Shown here piece after piece: positions 34,284 to 42,821 of a DNA stretch of 64,000 bases. Origin of the DNA: Halosimplex aquaticum (GTDB taxonomy: Archaea; Halobacteriota; Halobacteria; Halobacteriales; Haloarculaceae). Each line of letters starts with the position of its first letter. Positions within the stretch are counted from its first letter, which is position 1. The stretch spans positions 62,001 through 126,000 of the forward strand of contig NZ_CP118160.1 in assembly GCF_028747785.1 (NCBI RefSeq), written 5' to 3'. Both the position numbers and the translations under genes were made by a program. The notes below the pieces were generated by a model. That model ran no database searches. It was not told the origin of the DNA and saw only the letters and a list, made by a program, of their open reading frames with translations.

Positions 34284-35644
34284 TTAGATGATGCCGCCGA
34301 TCACGAGAACGCCGAGGACGATTAACAGGGTCGCAACCACACTCCCGCCAGCCAGCAGCTTGTTCTCCATTGCCTTCTCGTGGAGTGGCATCTCGGCGTA
34401 CTCCTCTCGGAACGCCTCGAGGTTCTCCTCGTCGTAGAAGTACTTCGCAGCGCGAACCGTTCAGTCACTGCACAGCCGGTACAGACCGGCTCCCCTTCGA
34501 GCCGTTCGGTCTTGATGTGGGTGTTGCAGGCGATCGCCCCGCATTTCGGACAGTAGGTGTACGTCTCGTCGACGCCGCTCGTTTCGCAGTGGACGCACCG
34601 ATGAATCCCGTCCTCCAGAGTGACCCGTGAGGGGCCAGCAGCATAGTATTCGTATGGATACGAGTATTCCAGAATCTCTGTCGTCTGCCGAACCTCAGGT
34701 AGATACACCGGCTCAATCGATTGCACTGAGATGTCCGAGAGATTCGGCTCACACGTCTTGTTGTAGGTGACGTTGTTGTCGCCGGTGTAGGTCACCGTCG
34801 TCGTGTGGTAGTCCTGGAGGCGGTCAACAGCCCACTCCTTGTACTCCGTTTGGGTCTGGCCGAACCGTCGTTCCTCGACGTCGTCGAATACCTCGGTAAG
34901 CTGCCCGGTATCGAGGGGAACCGTCGCGTGGAAGTTCTCGGTGACCAGCGTCGAGACATCGTCATCGGCCACCTTCGGATGGCCGCGTTCAGCGTGGACA
35001 ACGAACTGTGTACGGTCGTTGATCCGGTGGATGACACCGACGGAGGTCTCGAAGACAGCGTTCGTGTCGGCGGTGATCGCGACCACCGGCCGAAACGTTA
35101 CCTGCGAGCGCGGCACCGGCAGATTCGCGGCCTCGATGTGCTCGATGTCGCGGAACGCCTCCTGGACAGGTGCGTCGACATCCGCCGCCGGGTCGTACGG
35201 CCGTAGTGTCTCGTCACAGAGGATCTCGATGCGGCCGTTGTAGAGATCGAGACCGATCTCGTCGGCGATCTCCCGGAGGTCCTCGCCGTCGAGCAACTCG
35301 ATGGGATGGGGATCATCGCTCTGCTGGAGACGCTGGGCGTACTCCTGAGCGGGATTCGTGAACCGACCCGTCGTGACGACCATCCCGCGTTTCGGGCCGT
35401 CGAAGTCGGACGTCGCGATCGCCGAGTGGAGCTTCTGGACGACTGGTCGCCCGACCGTCCCCGTGTGCTTGCACTCCACGATGATCGCGCACCGGGTGCC
35501 GTCGACGACCTCCTCCATGATGACGTCCCGCCCCTCGTCGGCGGTTCGCTCGGCCTGACGGACGTTCTCGTACCCGAGATTTCGGAAGACGTCCTCTATC
35601 ACGTCCTCGAACTCAAACCCTGAGAGATCGTCCAGTACAGCCAT
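34284..35644 (-). pseudogene. Mrr-like restriction endonuclease with C-terminal frameshift
   Basis: From the ATG at 35644: a Mrr_cat domain (FEFEDVIEDVFRNLGYENVR, EGRDVIMEE, AIIVECKHTG), giving the PD-(D/E)XK Asp and ECK. A long middle region follows, then a zinc ribbon (CVHCETSG/CPKCGAIA) and EPVCTGCAV. Near 34450 the frame shifts by one base. The other frame continues AKYFYDEENLEAFREEYAEM and ends with a membrane helix (VATLLIVLGVLVIGGII) at a TAA, 34284-34286. The native protein was thus a membrane-tethered nuclease. The shift removes only the last 55 or so residues, so the enzyme could still act, or the shift may be a sequencing error. Confidence 0.7.
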
Positions 35645-35714
35645 TCCGATATACCTGGACAGTACGTTGCAACTGTCAAATACGTTGCCGAACGCAGCCC
35701 CGCCCTGTTTTTGA

Positions 35715-35737
35715 ACCCCCGAGAGGGGTGCGGGGGT
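35715..35737 (+). promoter_or_regulatory. Upstream hairpin motif 8
   Basis: ACCCCCG-AGAGGGGTG-CGGGGGT: perfect 7-bp stem after GTTTTTGA. It ends 29 bp before the start at 35767. Confidence 0.6.
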
Positions 35738-35766
35738 GATCAAACGAGCCTCCCGCGAACCAACCT

Positions 35767-36171
35767 ATGAGTGGAATCAGCGACCCACGTTCGCGCGTAC
35801 AGTCACGGACCTCGGCTGATCCCGACGTCATCTACGTCGGTTACCGTCGTCGAGGCCGCACCATCGTCGAGAAGCAATCGGACCAAGAACAGCTCACGCC
35901 AGATCGGAGTCTCGAGCTGGCGAATCACAGTCCTTCGGGCTTTGAATGGGGATATGGTGGGAGTGGGCCGGCGCAACTCGCACTCGCCCTCCTGCTCGAT
36001 TACACTGACAATGAGGAGGTGGCACTGGCGGAGTACAAGGCGTTCAAGACCGAAGTGGTGAGCCAGCTAGAGTGTACAGAACCCGACAACTGCTGGCGAC
36101 TCACCGGACACGAGATAGATACAACCCTTCGTGAGATAGTCGACGATCCAGTCGCACCGTCCGTCAACTAA
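35767..36171 (+). CDS. DUF6166 family protein
   Basis: 134 aa. Blocks VIYVGYRRRGRTIVEKQ, SLELANHSPSGFEWGYGG and SGPAQLALALLLDYTDNEE match DUF6166, a small family on bacterial and haloarchaeal mobile DNA. Function unknown. The next gene starts about 20 bp later on the same strand. Confidence 0.75.
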   Translation: MSGISDPRSRVQSRTSADPDVIYVGYRRRGRTIVEKQSDQEQLTPDRSLELANHSPSGFEWGYGGSGPAQLALALLLDYTDNEEVALAEYKAFKTEVVSQLECTEPDNCWRLTGHEIDTTLREIVDDPVAPSVN

Positions 36172-36292
36172 CGATCACAGAGACCTATCAATGTCAGAAC
36201 ACACCCAGCAACCTCGTACGAGCGCAGAATCGCCGCAGAGTGAGCGTCAGGCACCAACCGAGTACGTCGAGCGAAGCGATGTCGGCGTCTCA

Positions 36293-37765
36293 CAGAACTC
36301 CAAGGAGGAAGCCAACGGCTTTAGCCGTGATAGAAATCCGACAACCCTCTCCACAAACCAAGAGCGGTCGCAGGTCAACTCCCCATTTTAATCCAAGTTA
36401 TTATAAAGAATTAGTCTAATATGTGAACCACGGATGGAGGTGATTCGCACTGTCCAAGTCAAACTCGACGTCCCCGACAAACGGTGCGAGGACCTCCATC
36501 AAACCAAAGACCAGTTCCTCCACTGTGCGAACACTACAGCAAAGTGGGCGTGGAGACACCCGGACGATTACTGTATAACCTCAAAACAGAAAGCTGAGAA
36601 AGCCCTCTACGAACGACTCCGTGGCGAGACGAAGTTGACCGCGAACCTCGTACAGAAGGGGATTCGACGCGCGATCGAGGCCACGAAAAGCGGTGTCGCT
36701 CGCCTCAAAAAAGGTGAGAACACGAGTCAACCACACTTCGATGCGTGGAGCGTCGTCTATGACAAACGCTCTGCGACGTTCCACCGCGACCACGTCTCCC
36801 TTTCAACGGTGAACGGTCGTGTTGAGTGCGACTACGTGATTCCTAACAATCCAGATGGAACACCGATTGGCGAGTATCTACTGAACGAGGACTACGAGTT
36901 TCGAATGTCCACGTTGCAGTACGACCGCCATTCAGAGTCGTTTTATCTCCATGCGCGGATGCGCCGAGTCGAACACGACGAGCAAGAACAGTCTACAACT
37001 CCTTCTTCCGACGTTCATCAGAACGTGTCGCGTCCTGAGGACGCCAAGCACCGAACAGTCCTTGGCGTGGACCTGAACGTGGACGGCTCGCTCGCGGTAA
37101 CTTCAACGGGCGCGTTCATCGGAAACGCCAACGAGATGAATCATCGACGCCGAGAGTTCGAGAAGACTCGCGGTTCGATGCAACGGACGGGGACGCGATC
37201 GGCGCACCTGGCGATTCAGTCGATGAACGACCGCGAACATCGCTGGATGCAAGACAAATTGCATCAGGCTTCGACTCAGATTCTCGAAGAAGCTCGTGAC
37301 CGCGGCTGTACACATATCGCGTTCGAGAACTTGACAGATATTCGCAAGCGGATGGCTGGTGCGAAGCGATTCCACGCGTGGGCGTTCCGTCGTCTGCACC
37401 AATACGTCGAATACAAAGCAAAGATGTTTGGCATCGAGGTTGAGCAGGTGAGTCCGGCGTACACGTCTCAGCGGTGTTCATCGTGTGGGTTTACCCACGA
37501 GACTAATCGACGGTCGAAGCACCAGTTCGCGTGTCAGAAGTGCGCGTACGAACTGAACGCGGATTATAACGCGAGTAAGAACATTGCTTGGAAACTGATG
37601 AAGCGACTCCACTCGGGGCAGACGTCTTCGAGTGGAGGCGCACCCTGTCAGTGTGCGCTGACGTCAGGGACGTTGAACCTGAATGGCGAGTTCCATGCCT
37701 ACTCTATTACAGAGTCAGAAGGGGAGTCCACTGACAAGCCCACGGCTTAGGTCGTGGGTTACTGA
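36293..37765 (+). mobile_element. IS200/IS605-type element with tnpB only (IS1341-like)
   Basis: Borders are inferred from the interrupted DUF7389 gene. The left end carries a hairpin ACGGC-TTTA-GCCGT (36315-36328) and the right end one formed by AAGCCCACG and CGTGGGTT (37736-37760). No tnpA is present, so movement would need a transposase in trans. The right-end hairpin region is where an omega RNA would be expected for TnpB. Confidence 0.7.
36434..37750 (+). CDS. tnpB: TnpB RNA-guided nuclease (IS1341-type)
   Basis: 438 aa and apparently intact. RuvC residues are visible: Asp in GVDLNVDGSLAV, Glu in IAFENLTDIRKRM and Asp in LNADYNASKNIAW. A zinc finger lies between the last two (CSSCGFTHE and CQKCAYE). 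TnpB cuts DNA under guidance of an omega RNA from the element's 3' end. The C-terminal tail is Ser/Gly-rich and reaches into the end hairpin, as in other haloarchaeal copies. Confidence 0.85.
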   Translation: MEVIRTVQVKLDVPDKRCEDLHQTKDQFLHCANTTAKWAWRHPDDYCITSKQKAEKALYERLRGETKLTANLVQKGIRRAIEATKSGVARLKKGENTSQPHFDAWSVVYDKRSATFHRDHVSLSTVNGRVECDYVIPNNPDGTPIGEYLLNEDYEFRMSTLQYDRHSESFYLHARMRRVEHDEQEQSTTPSSDVHQNVSRPEDAKHRTVLGVDLNVDGSLAVTSTGAFIGNANEMNHRRREFEKTRGSMQRTGTRSAHLAIQSMNDREHRWMQDKLHQASTQILEEARDRGCTHIAFENLTDIRKRMAGAKRFHAWAFRRLHQYVEYKAKMFGIEVEQVSPAYTSQRCSSCGFTHETNRRSKHQFACQKCAYELNADYNASKNIAWKLMKRLHSGQTSSSGGAPCQCALTSGTLNLNGEFHAYSITESEGESTDKPTA

Positions 37766-37954
37766 CTCACCGTCAAACTCACTCGCGGTACTGGCACCCG
37801 CGACCAAGACAAGATTACGGCCAAAGTGAAGGGTAAGACGCTTGAAGACGCCCGCGAGGATATGGAAACCCTCCGCGAGTATATCCACGACCTCGCTGAG
37901 GACACTCGCCAGATCCAGCCAGCCGACCCACACGAATAGTACTTTTTTTGACTA

Positions 37955-37972
37955 TTGCACAGAATTGTGTAA
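37955..37972. promoter_or_regulatory. Operator-like inverted repeat before the HTH gene
   Basis: TTGCACA-GAAT-TGTGTAA, 7-bp arms with one mismatch, 7 bp before the start at 37980. The position suggests control by the HTH protein it precedes. Confidence 0.4.
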
Positions 37973-37979
37973 CCATAGA

Positions 37980-38651
37980 ATGTACGAAGTGTGCGGTGAG
38001 AAGGAACTCAAGGTCATCCTCGCGCTTGACCCGGGCGATTCCATCTCAGGCGTCGCACGGAAGACCGACGAGAATCGGGAGACGATCCGTCGCGTCGTGC
38101 ATCGCCTCGAGGAGGCGGGATACGTCGCGTACGACGATGGACTCCATCTCGTCGATCAGACAATCCGAGACGCCGGTCTCGAGTTCCTGAAGGCGGCAGC
38201 AGACACCTCGCCACCGTCGATCTCAGAGGCGTACGTCCTCCCGCAATTCGCGGGGATGGAGTATGCTTATACCGGCATCGATGCGGTCTATGTCTGGACT
38301 CGCGGTGGCTACCAGGTTGCTCGCGACCCGGGGGATTATCCGCTGTTCATCGCCGTCCAGGAGTCCGACCTCGACGCCTGGGTGGCATTCTTCGACCGGT
38401 TCAGGATCCCGACTGCAGAGGAGCGTCAGTCCGCTGACGACCTCGATGGTTCGATACAGGTGATCTTCGAGCCGCGGCCACAGATCGAGGCCGAGATGGT
38501 CGACGGACGGCCCGTCATCCCACTCAAAGAAACCGTGGCGTTCGCAAACGAGCACTACGCGCACTTCCAGTCAGCACTCGACATGCTCGGCCGCATGTAC
38601 GACAGCGTCGACACTGACGCGAACTACCGTCCAACTAACGTAGAGTTCTGA
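37980..38651 (+). CDS. HTH protein of an uncharacterised 'EAYVLPQF' family
   Basis: 223 aa from the ATG at 37980. A winged helix fills residues 1-65 (LKVILALDPGDSISGVARKT, then ETIRRVVHRLEEAGYVAYDD). A conserved C-terminal domain follows (EAYVLPQF, YAYTGIDAVYVWTRGGYQVA, DYPLFIAV, WVAFFDRFRIPT). A full paralogue is at 59074-59748 and a fragment at 42366-42484. Conserved Tyr, Trp and Asp in the VYVWTRGGYQVARDP block suggest a ligand or catalytic site, but I know no function. It follows the disrupted DUF7389 gene. Confidence 0.65.
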   Translation: MYEVCGEKELKVILALDPGDSISGVARKTDENRETIRRVVHRLEEAGYVAYDDGLHLVDQTIRDAGLEFLKAAADTSPPSISEAYVLPQFAGMEYAYTGIDAVYVWTRGGYQVARDPGDYPLFIAVQESDLDAWVAFFDRFRIPTAEERQSADDLDGSIQVIFEPRPQIEAEMVDGRPVIPLKETVAFANEHYAHFQSALDMLGRMYDSVDTDANYRPTNVEF

Positions 38652-38694
38652 CAAGGAATTTCTTCGACCGGGAGTGGCCTAGCAGCTGTTTTTG

Positions 38695-38717
38695 TCGCCT
38701 TGAGAGGGCAGAGGCGA
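38695..38717 (+). promoter_or_regulatory. Upstream hairpin motif 9
   Basis: TCGCCT-TGAGAGGGCAG-AGGCGA: perfect 6-bp stem after GTTTTTG. It ends 5 bp before the start at 38723, so it could mask the ribosome binding region. Confidence 0.55.
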
Positions 38718-38722
38718 ACAAA

Positions 38723-38944
38723 ATGAGCGACTCATCGAATCTATCCGTCGAACCAGACGGTCTCACACCGGAACAGCGTCTCGAACCACCAAACACCCGA
38801 CTCATCAACGCTGGTATCGCGACTATTCATAACATGGAGACACTCCGAGCCTGCGTCGCCTACGAGAACGCGAATCAGCAGCGCATCCAGATCCTCCGCC
38901 GACTTGAACAGCGGGCCAGCAAAATCCGCTCACAGGACGACTAA
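38723..38944 (+). CDS. Small hypothetical protein
   Basis: 73 aa. Pro/Ser-rich start, then a helix (RLINAGIATIHNMETLRACV) and a basic helical end (QQRIQILRRLEQRASKI). No family recognised. It lies right behind hairpin motif 9 and just before a TnpB element. Confidence 0.55.
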   Translation: MSDSSNLSVEPDGLTPEQRLEPPNTRLINAGIATIHNMETLRACVAYENANQQRIQILRRLEQRASKIRSQDD

Positions 38945-38983
38945 CGGAACATTCGGGGATGTCTGTCGGAGCCTTAGTGAACT

Positions 38984-40374
38984 GCCTCGGGGTCAAGCCC
39001 GAGGCTTCCCGTGGGTTAGTCGGACACTCCCACGCGACCATCGGCCTGATAGCCTCGAACAGTCGGGTGGGTCACGGTCGGGGCGTCCACGGCCCCCGAT
39101 GCCTGCCGTCGCACCTTCCGAACAACGGGAAGGCTGTTGAGAACAGGCACATTTCGATTCAGTTCCTCCAATCCTTTCTTCGCGATATTCACTGCCGCGT
39201 TCCGGTCAGCGTGGTCTTGCCGACCACACGCTTTGCAATTGAACCGCTTCTTCCGACGATTCGACCGAGCCGTATGCTCACACCCCGTAAAAGAACACGC
39301 TTGACTGGTGTAAGCCGGGTCGATGTCATCGCTCGGAATCCCTTCGAACGCCGCTTTGTACGCAACGAAGGAACGGAGTTTGTGAAACGGCAACGAGTGC
39401 AACCGACGGTTCATCCGAGTGCCGTAGTCAATCGAGTCTCGCATGTGCTTGAGGTCTTCAAACACAACAAGCGGCGACTCGAAGTGCTGAACCCACTCCA
39501 CGGTTCGTCGGGATACTTGGTGAAGTTGGTCGTGAATGTATCGTTCTTCCTTGTCCTCGAACACGCAGTCAAACGCTGTCTGCCCCGCGTTCTGCATTCG
39601 TTTCCGCATCGTGAAGTATCGGTGGCGCTCTTGCTTGATTTCCGGGTATCAATGACCACGGAGTCAATGATGTCGTCTTCGTGGAGCGCAGCGAGTGCTA
39701 TACAGTCCTCGTTGATGTCCACTCCCACGACGGTTTGAGCGTCGTGTTTGTCTTGAACTGTAGCTTTGAGATGGGTGACGTTGACGTGGAGTTCGTGGTT
39801 GCCGTTACGAGCCATCGCTTCAGCGGTTCCGACTCGCCATTCGTCACTTTCGAGGGCTTGTTTGAGGAGTTCGAGGGTATCGGGTGCGCCACGAAGCGTG
39901 CCGTCCACCGGGTTGTACGGCTTAGCACTAATACGGTAGTGTATCTCGCTGTCTTTGAGTGTGAGGGTGTAGCCTTCAGTGAAGTTCATCCGCAACGGGT
40001 ACGGTCCAGTTTTCTCGTGACTGGGCATATTGTAGTCGTCGCGGTCGTAGAACTGCTGAAGTGCATCAAATGCCTTGGCGATGATGCGTTGGGTGGTGTT
40101 CTTTACAAGGTCAGCTTCGTCTTCAAGACGTGGCGAGATGTCGTCCCAGTCCACCCCATCTTTCGCTAATTGAATGGCCTGGTTGTACACCCATCGGGCT
40201 TCGTGGTACGCGTCGGAGAGAAGTCGCTCTTTCTTGGGTTGGAGTTGGAAGACGAGTGTCTTCGTGAGCGACTTCTCCATACCTTAATCGACGGACCCAG
40301 GTGTTGTAAAGGTATAGATTAGTGTTGATAGGTCAGGCGTTGCCGGCATTCACCCTCGGGTTCAAGCCCCGAGG
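38984..40374 (-). mobile_element. Second TnpB-only IS200/IS605-type element, decayed
   Basis: Bounded by two near-identical hairpins: GCCTCGGG-gtcaag-CCCGAGGC (38984-39005) and CCTCGGG-ttcaagc-CCCGAGG (40354-40374). The exact outer borders are not known. It contains a frameshifted tnpB on the minus strand. No tnpA. Confidence 0.6.
39016..40280 (-). pseudogene. tnpB: Frameshifted tnpB
   Basis: The first frame (from 40280) reads MEKSLTKTLVFQLQPKKERL to VVGVDINEDCIALAALHEDD and VVIDT, giving the first RuvC Asp. Near 39645 one base is lost; the other frame continues EIKQERHRYFTMRKRMQ, VVFEDLKHMRDSID (RuvC Glu), a zinc finger (CSFTGC/CKACG) and DHADRNAAVNIAKKG (RuvC Asp). Everything needed was present before the shift. 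It belongs to a different TnpB subgroup from the copy at 36434. Confidence 0.8.
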
Positions 40375-40449
40375 CTCTCTGCCTTGACCACCTGTATATG
40401 AAGGATCGAATGATTGACCCACCGTATTAGGGATTAGAATATTATAGTT

Positions 40450-40466
40450 CAGACTATTATAGTCTG
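40450..40466. promoter_or_regulatory. Perfect 17-bp palindrome in the ATPase promoter
   Basis: CAGACTAT-T-ATAGTCTG, 48 bp before the start at 40514, in an AT-rich promoter region. Symmetric sites at this place usually bind a repressor or activator. Confidence 0.5.
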
Positions 40467-40513
40467 ATTCCTAACTTCGGAGCACATATGTATCTCCCAC
40501 AACGACTGGGAGT

Positions 40514-41929
40514 ATGGACCAGTTCGTCAATCGTATCGATGAACTCGATCGGTTGCAGACCCTCTATGAGAGTGGCACTGCAGAACTCGCAATCATCTAT
40601 GGGCGGCGCCAGATCGGCAAGAGCGAACTCGTCCGCCAATCGATTGCCGACCGCGACGAAGCCGTGTACTATCAGGCAGTCCAAGGAACAGCGACGACAC
40701 AGCTCAGGCGGTTCGTCGAGGCCGCAGCGTCGACCTATCCCGACATCACGGCCGTCAAAGAGGAGTGGGAACCGCTCTTAACGTATCTCACCGACAGAGA
40801 CGCCATCATCGTTATCGACGAATTCCCGTACCTCATCGAATCGAACGGGGGACTTCCCTCTGTCATTCAACATCTGTGGGATACAGCTGTCGAAGAGAGT
40901 CAGGCGACGCTCGTACTCACAGGCTCTGCAATCGGCATGATCCATACCCACGTCCTCGATGGCGGTGCGCCACTCTACGGACGGGTATCCCAGACACCGA
41001 ATGGCCGCCTCGAACTCACCCAGCTGCCGTTTCGCTCCATCCAAGAGTTCGTGCCGACGTACGATCCCGAAGAACGGGTGTTCGTCTATGGCGTCTTCGG
41101 CGGTACACCCCGATATCTCAGCCCGCTCGATCCATCACAGAGCTTCGGAGAGAACATCACGCGGCTGCTGTGCGACCCGGATGGCCCACTCCACGACGAG
41201 CCCGAAACCGTCCTCCAGATGGAGCTCAACGAGGTGAACACGTATTTTTCGGTTCTGGAGTCGATGGCCAGCGGGAACCGCAGTCGAAACGAGATCGCCC
41301 AGGGAGCCGGCATCGAGAGCACCAACACGTCGTACTACTTCGACCGGCTGGAAACCCTCCAGATCATCGAGAAACATCATCCGGCACTCGCCGATCCGGC
41401 GCGCAGCAAGCGGACTCGATACAAGATTCGAGATCCCGTATTCCGGTTTTACTTCCGGTATCTCTACGGCCGCGAGGGACAGTATGAACTCTACGGCGAG
41501 AACGCCTATGCAGATCTCATCGAACCGGAATTGCCCGACTTCGTCAGCGAAACGTTCGAATCGCTCTGTCACCAGGCAGTGCCGGCGCTCTATGCAGACT
41601 ACCAGCTCACACAGGTGCCAAGCCAGTGGTGGTACAAGGGCCAGGAAGTAGATGTCGTCGCACCAACTGACGAGTCAACGCTGATCGCTGGCGAAGCGAA
41701 ATTTACCAACACCCCCCTCGGCTATGACGTGCTCGCGGACCTCGAAGACGACGTGGAGCAAATCGATTGGACACCCACCGGAGGTGGTGAGCCGACGTAT
41801 GAATTCGCCTTGTTCAGCCGCTCCGGGTTCAAACGCTCCGTCGAGGAAGCTGCAGACGAGCGTGATGATCTCCGGCTATTCGATCTCTCCGATATCGTTG
41901 CCATTCTCGAGAGTGGAACCACCCATTAA
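40514..41929 (+). CDS. Archaeal AAA ATPase with C-terminal DUF234-type nuclease domain
   Basis: 471 aa. Walker A is GRRQIGKSELV (residues 31-41) and Walker B is AIIVIDEFPYLI (about 97-108), with an LVLTGSAIGMI sensor segment. A winged helix follows (RNEIAQGAGIESTNTSYYFD) and then a DUF234/PD-(D/E)XK-like end (GQEVDVVAPTDES, LIAGEAKFTN). This is the archaeal ATPase (MJ-type) plus DUF234 architecture. Its role is unknown; defence or mobile-element maintenance has been suggested for the family. A perfect palindrome sits in the promoter. Confidence 0.8.
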   Translation: MDQFVNRIDELDRLQTLYESGTAELAIIYGRRQIGKSELVRQSIADRDEAVYYQAVQGTATTQLRRFVEAAASTYPDITAVKEEWEPLLTYLTDRDAIIVIDEFPYLIESNGGLPSVIQHLWDTAVEESQATLVLTGSAIGMIHTHVLDGGAPLYGRVSQTPNGRLELTQLPFRSIQEFVPTYDPEERVFVYGVFGGTPRYLSPLDPSQSFGENITRLLCDPDGPLHDEPETVLQMELNEVNTYFSVLESMASGNRSRNEIAQGAGIESTNTSYYFDRLETLQIIEKHHPALADPARSKRTRYKIRDPVFRFYFRYLYGREGQYELYGENAYADLIEPELPDFVSETFESLCHQAVPALYADYQLTQVPSQWWYKGQEVDVVAPTDESTLIAGEAKFTNTPLGYDVLADLEDDVEQIDWTPTGGGEPTYEFALFSRSGFKRSVEEAADERDDLRLFDLSDIVAILESGTTH

Positions 41930-41961
41930 CGCCGGAGGGTAACAGCTGGGGATAGTTTTTC

Positions 41962-41983
41962 TCCCCCAAAGGGGTGCAGGGGA
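41962..41983 (+). promoter_or_regulatory. Upstream hairpin motif 10
   Basis: TCCCC and GGGGA arms around CAAAGGGGTGCA, after GTTTTTC. It ends 28 bp before the short frame at 42012. Confidence 0.5.
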
Positions 41984-42011
41984 ATCAAACGTACCCCCAG
42001 AGGCGAACCAA

Positions 42012-42119
42012 ATGAAAGAAACCAACAAGACGTCAGCGTGTCGAATAACGATCACTCTCGAGAGCGCCGAGCTCCCCGTCGACGAGCAAGTCCGCAACGC
42101 GACTCTCACCAAAGGATGA
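42012..42119 (+). CDS. Short ORF, probably a truncated gene
   Basis: 35 aa (MKETNKTSACRITITLESAE, then LPVDEQVRNATLTKG). The first 20 or so residues look like the start of a longer protein. It follows hairpin motif 10 at the usual distance, which supports it as a former gene start. What follows is unrelated sequence. Confidence 0.35.
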   Translation: MKETNKTSACRITITLESAELPVDEQVRNATLTKG

Positions 42120-42150
42120 ACAGGCAACACTCAACAGCATTCGGCACCTG

Positions 42151-42522
42151 ATGGATCAGAACAGTTCGGGACTATGCATGCTGTTTGGTTGTGCTCCCGA
42201 GGTATGGCAAGACGTGATGAGTGAGTACCACGCGTTCAGTGAGCGAATTGGGGAAGAAGTTGCTCTGAAACCCCTCACAAGTGAGAACCCCTATGAGTTG
42301 GTGCGTGATTATCTAGATCAAGAGAGAGTGTCTTCTGCTGATAATGAAGGGATAGAGCCATTCTCTGAGGAGGCGTATGTTCTCCCGCAGTTCGCGGGGA
42401 TGGAGTATGCATACACTGGCATCGATGCGGTCTACGTCTGGACCCGCGGTGGCTACCAGGTCGCTCGCGACCCAGAGGACTATCTTGATACAGTGAGAGA
42501 ATTCCGGCCTCCCCGTGAGTGA
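42151..42522 (+). pseudogene. Chimeric ORF holding a fragment of the EAYVLPQF-family gene
   Basis: Residues 73 to about 112 (EAYVLPQF to ARDPEDY) match the protein at 37980 almost exactly, and the DNA is nearly identical over 42370-42484. The flanking residues on both sides are unrelated, and the HTH and C-terminal parts are missing. It looks like the debris of a partial duplication. Confidence 0.6.
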
Positions 42523-42683
42523 CGAGTGTTCTGACGCTCTGTCGGAACCGAGGAGCGAACAGGGAGGGAGAGAATCGTGTAATTCCCGTGTCACACTTTC
42601 CGTGGCTGTTACCAGACTGAATGCCCAACGTAAGTATTTAGTGTGCCAAAAACGTACAAATTCTTGTGCGAACTGAGATAGAT

Positions 42684-42821
42684 ATGGAGCGCGGTGGCGA
42701 CCTGCACGAGCGGGTCAAAGAGTACGCTCGTGAGAATGGTATCCGCCATCCGCGAGCCTACCGCGAACTAATTGAACAAGGGTTAGAGACGGATGGCCTT
42801 GTTGAAACCCTCAATCGGTGA
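42684..42821 (+). CDS. Small ribbon-helix-helix-like protein
   Basis: 45 aa: MERGGDLHERVKEYARENGI, RHPRAYRELIEQGLETDGL and VETLNR. The pattern of a charged first helix and a second helix PRAYRELIEQGLE is that of small haloarchaeal CopG/RHH-like proteins. It may be an antitoxin or plasmid copy regulator. Its end overlaps the convergent gene at 42811 by 11 bp. Confidence 0.5.
   Translation: MERGGDLHERVKEYARENGIRHPRAYRELIEQGLETDGLVETLNR

Larger units (their letters stand above)
36191..37939 (+). pseudogene. DUF7389-type gene split by a TnpB element
   Basis: The first 34 codons (36191-36292) end with PTEYVERSDVGVS. The frame resumes at 37766 with LTVKLTRGTGTRDQDKITAK and VKGKTLEDAREDMETLREYI, ending at a TAG, 37937-37939. 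Joined, they make a 91-aa protein with the DVGVS-LTVKLTRGTGTRD layout of DUF7389. A 1473-bp TnpB element sits exactly at the join. The gene follows the DUF6166 gene, probably in its operon. Confidence 0.72.

Noticed and set aside
38959..39738. Plus-strand frame over the second TnpB element
   Set aside because: Antisense to TnpB with RuvC and zinc-finger motifs on the minus strand.
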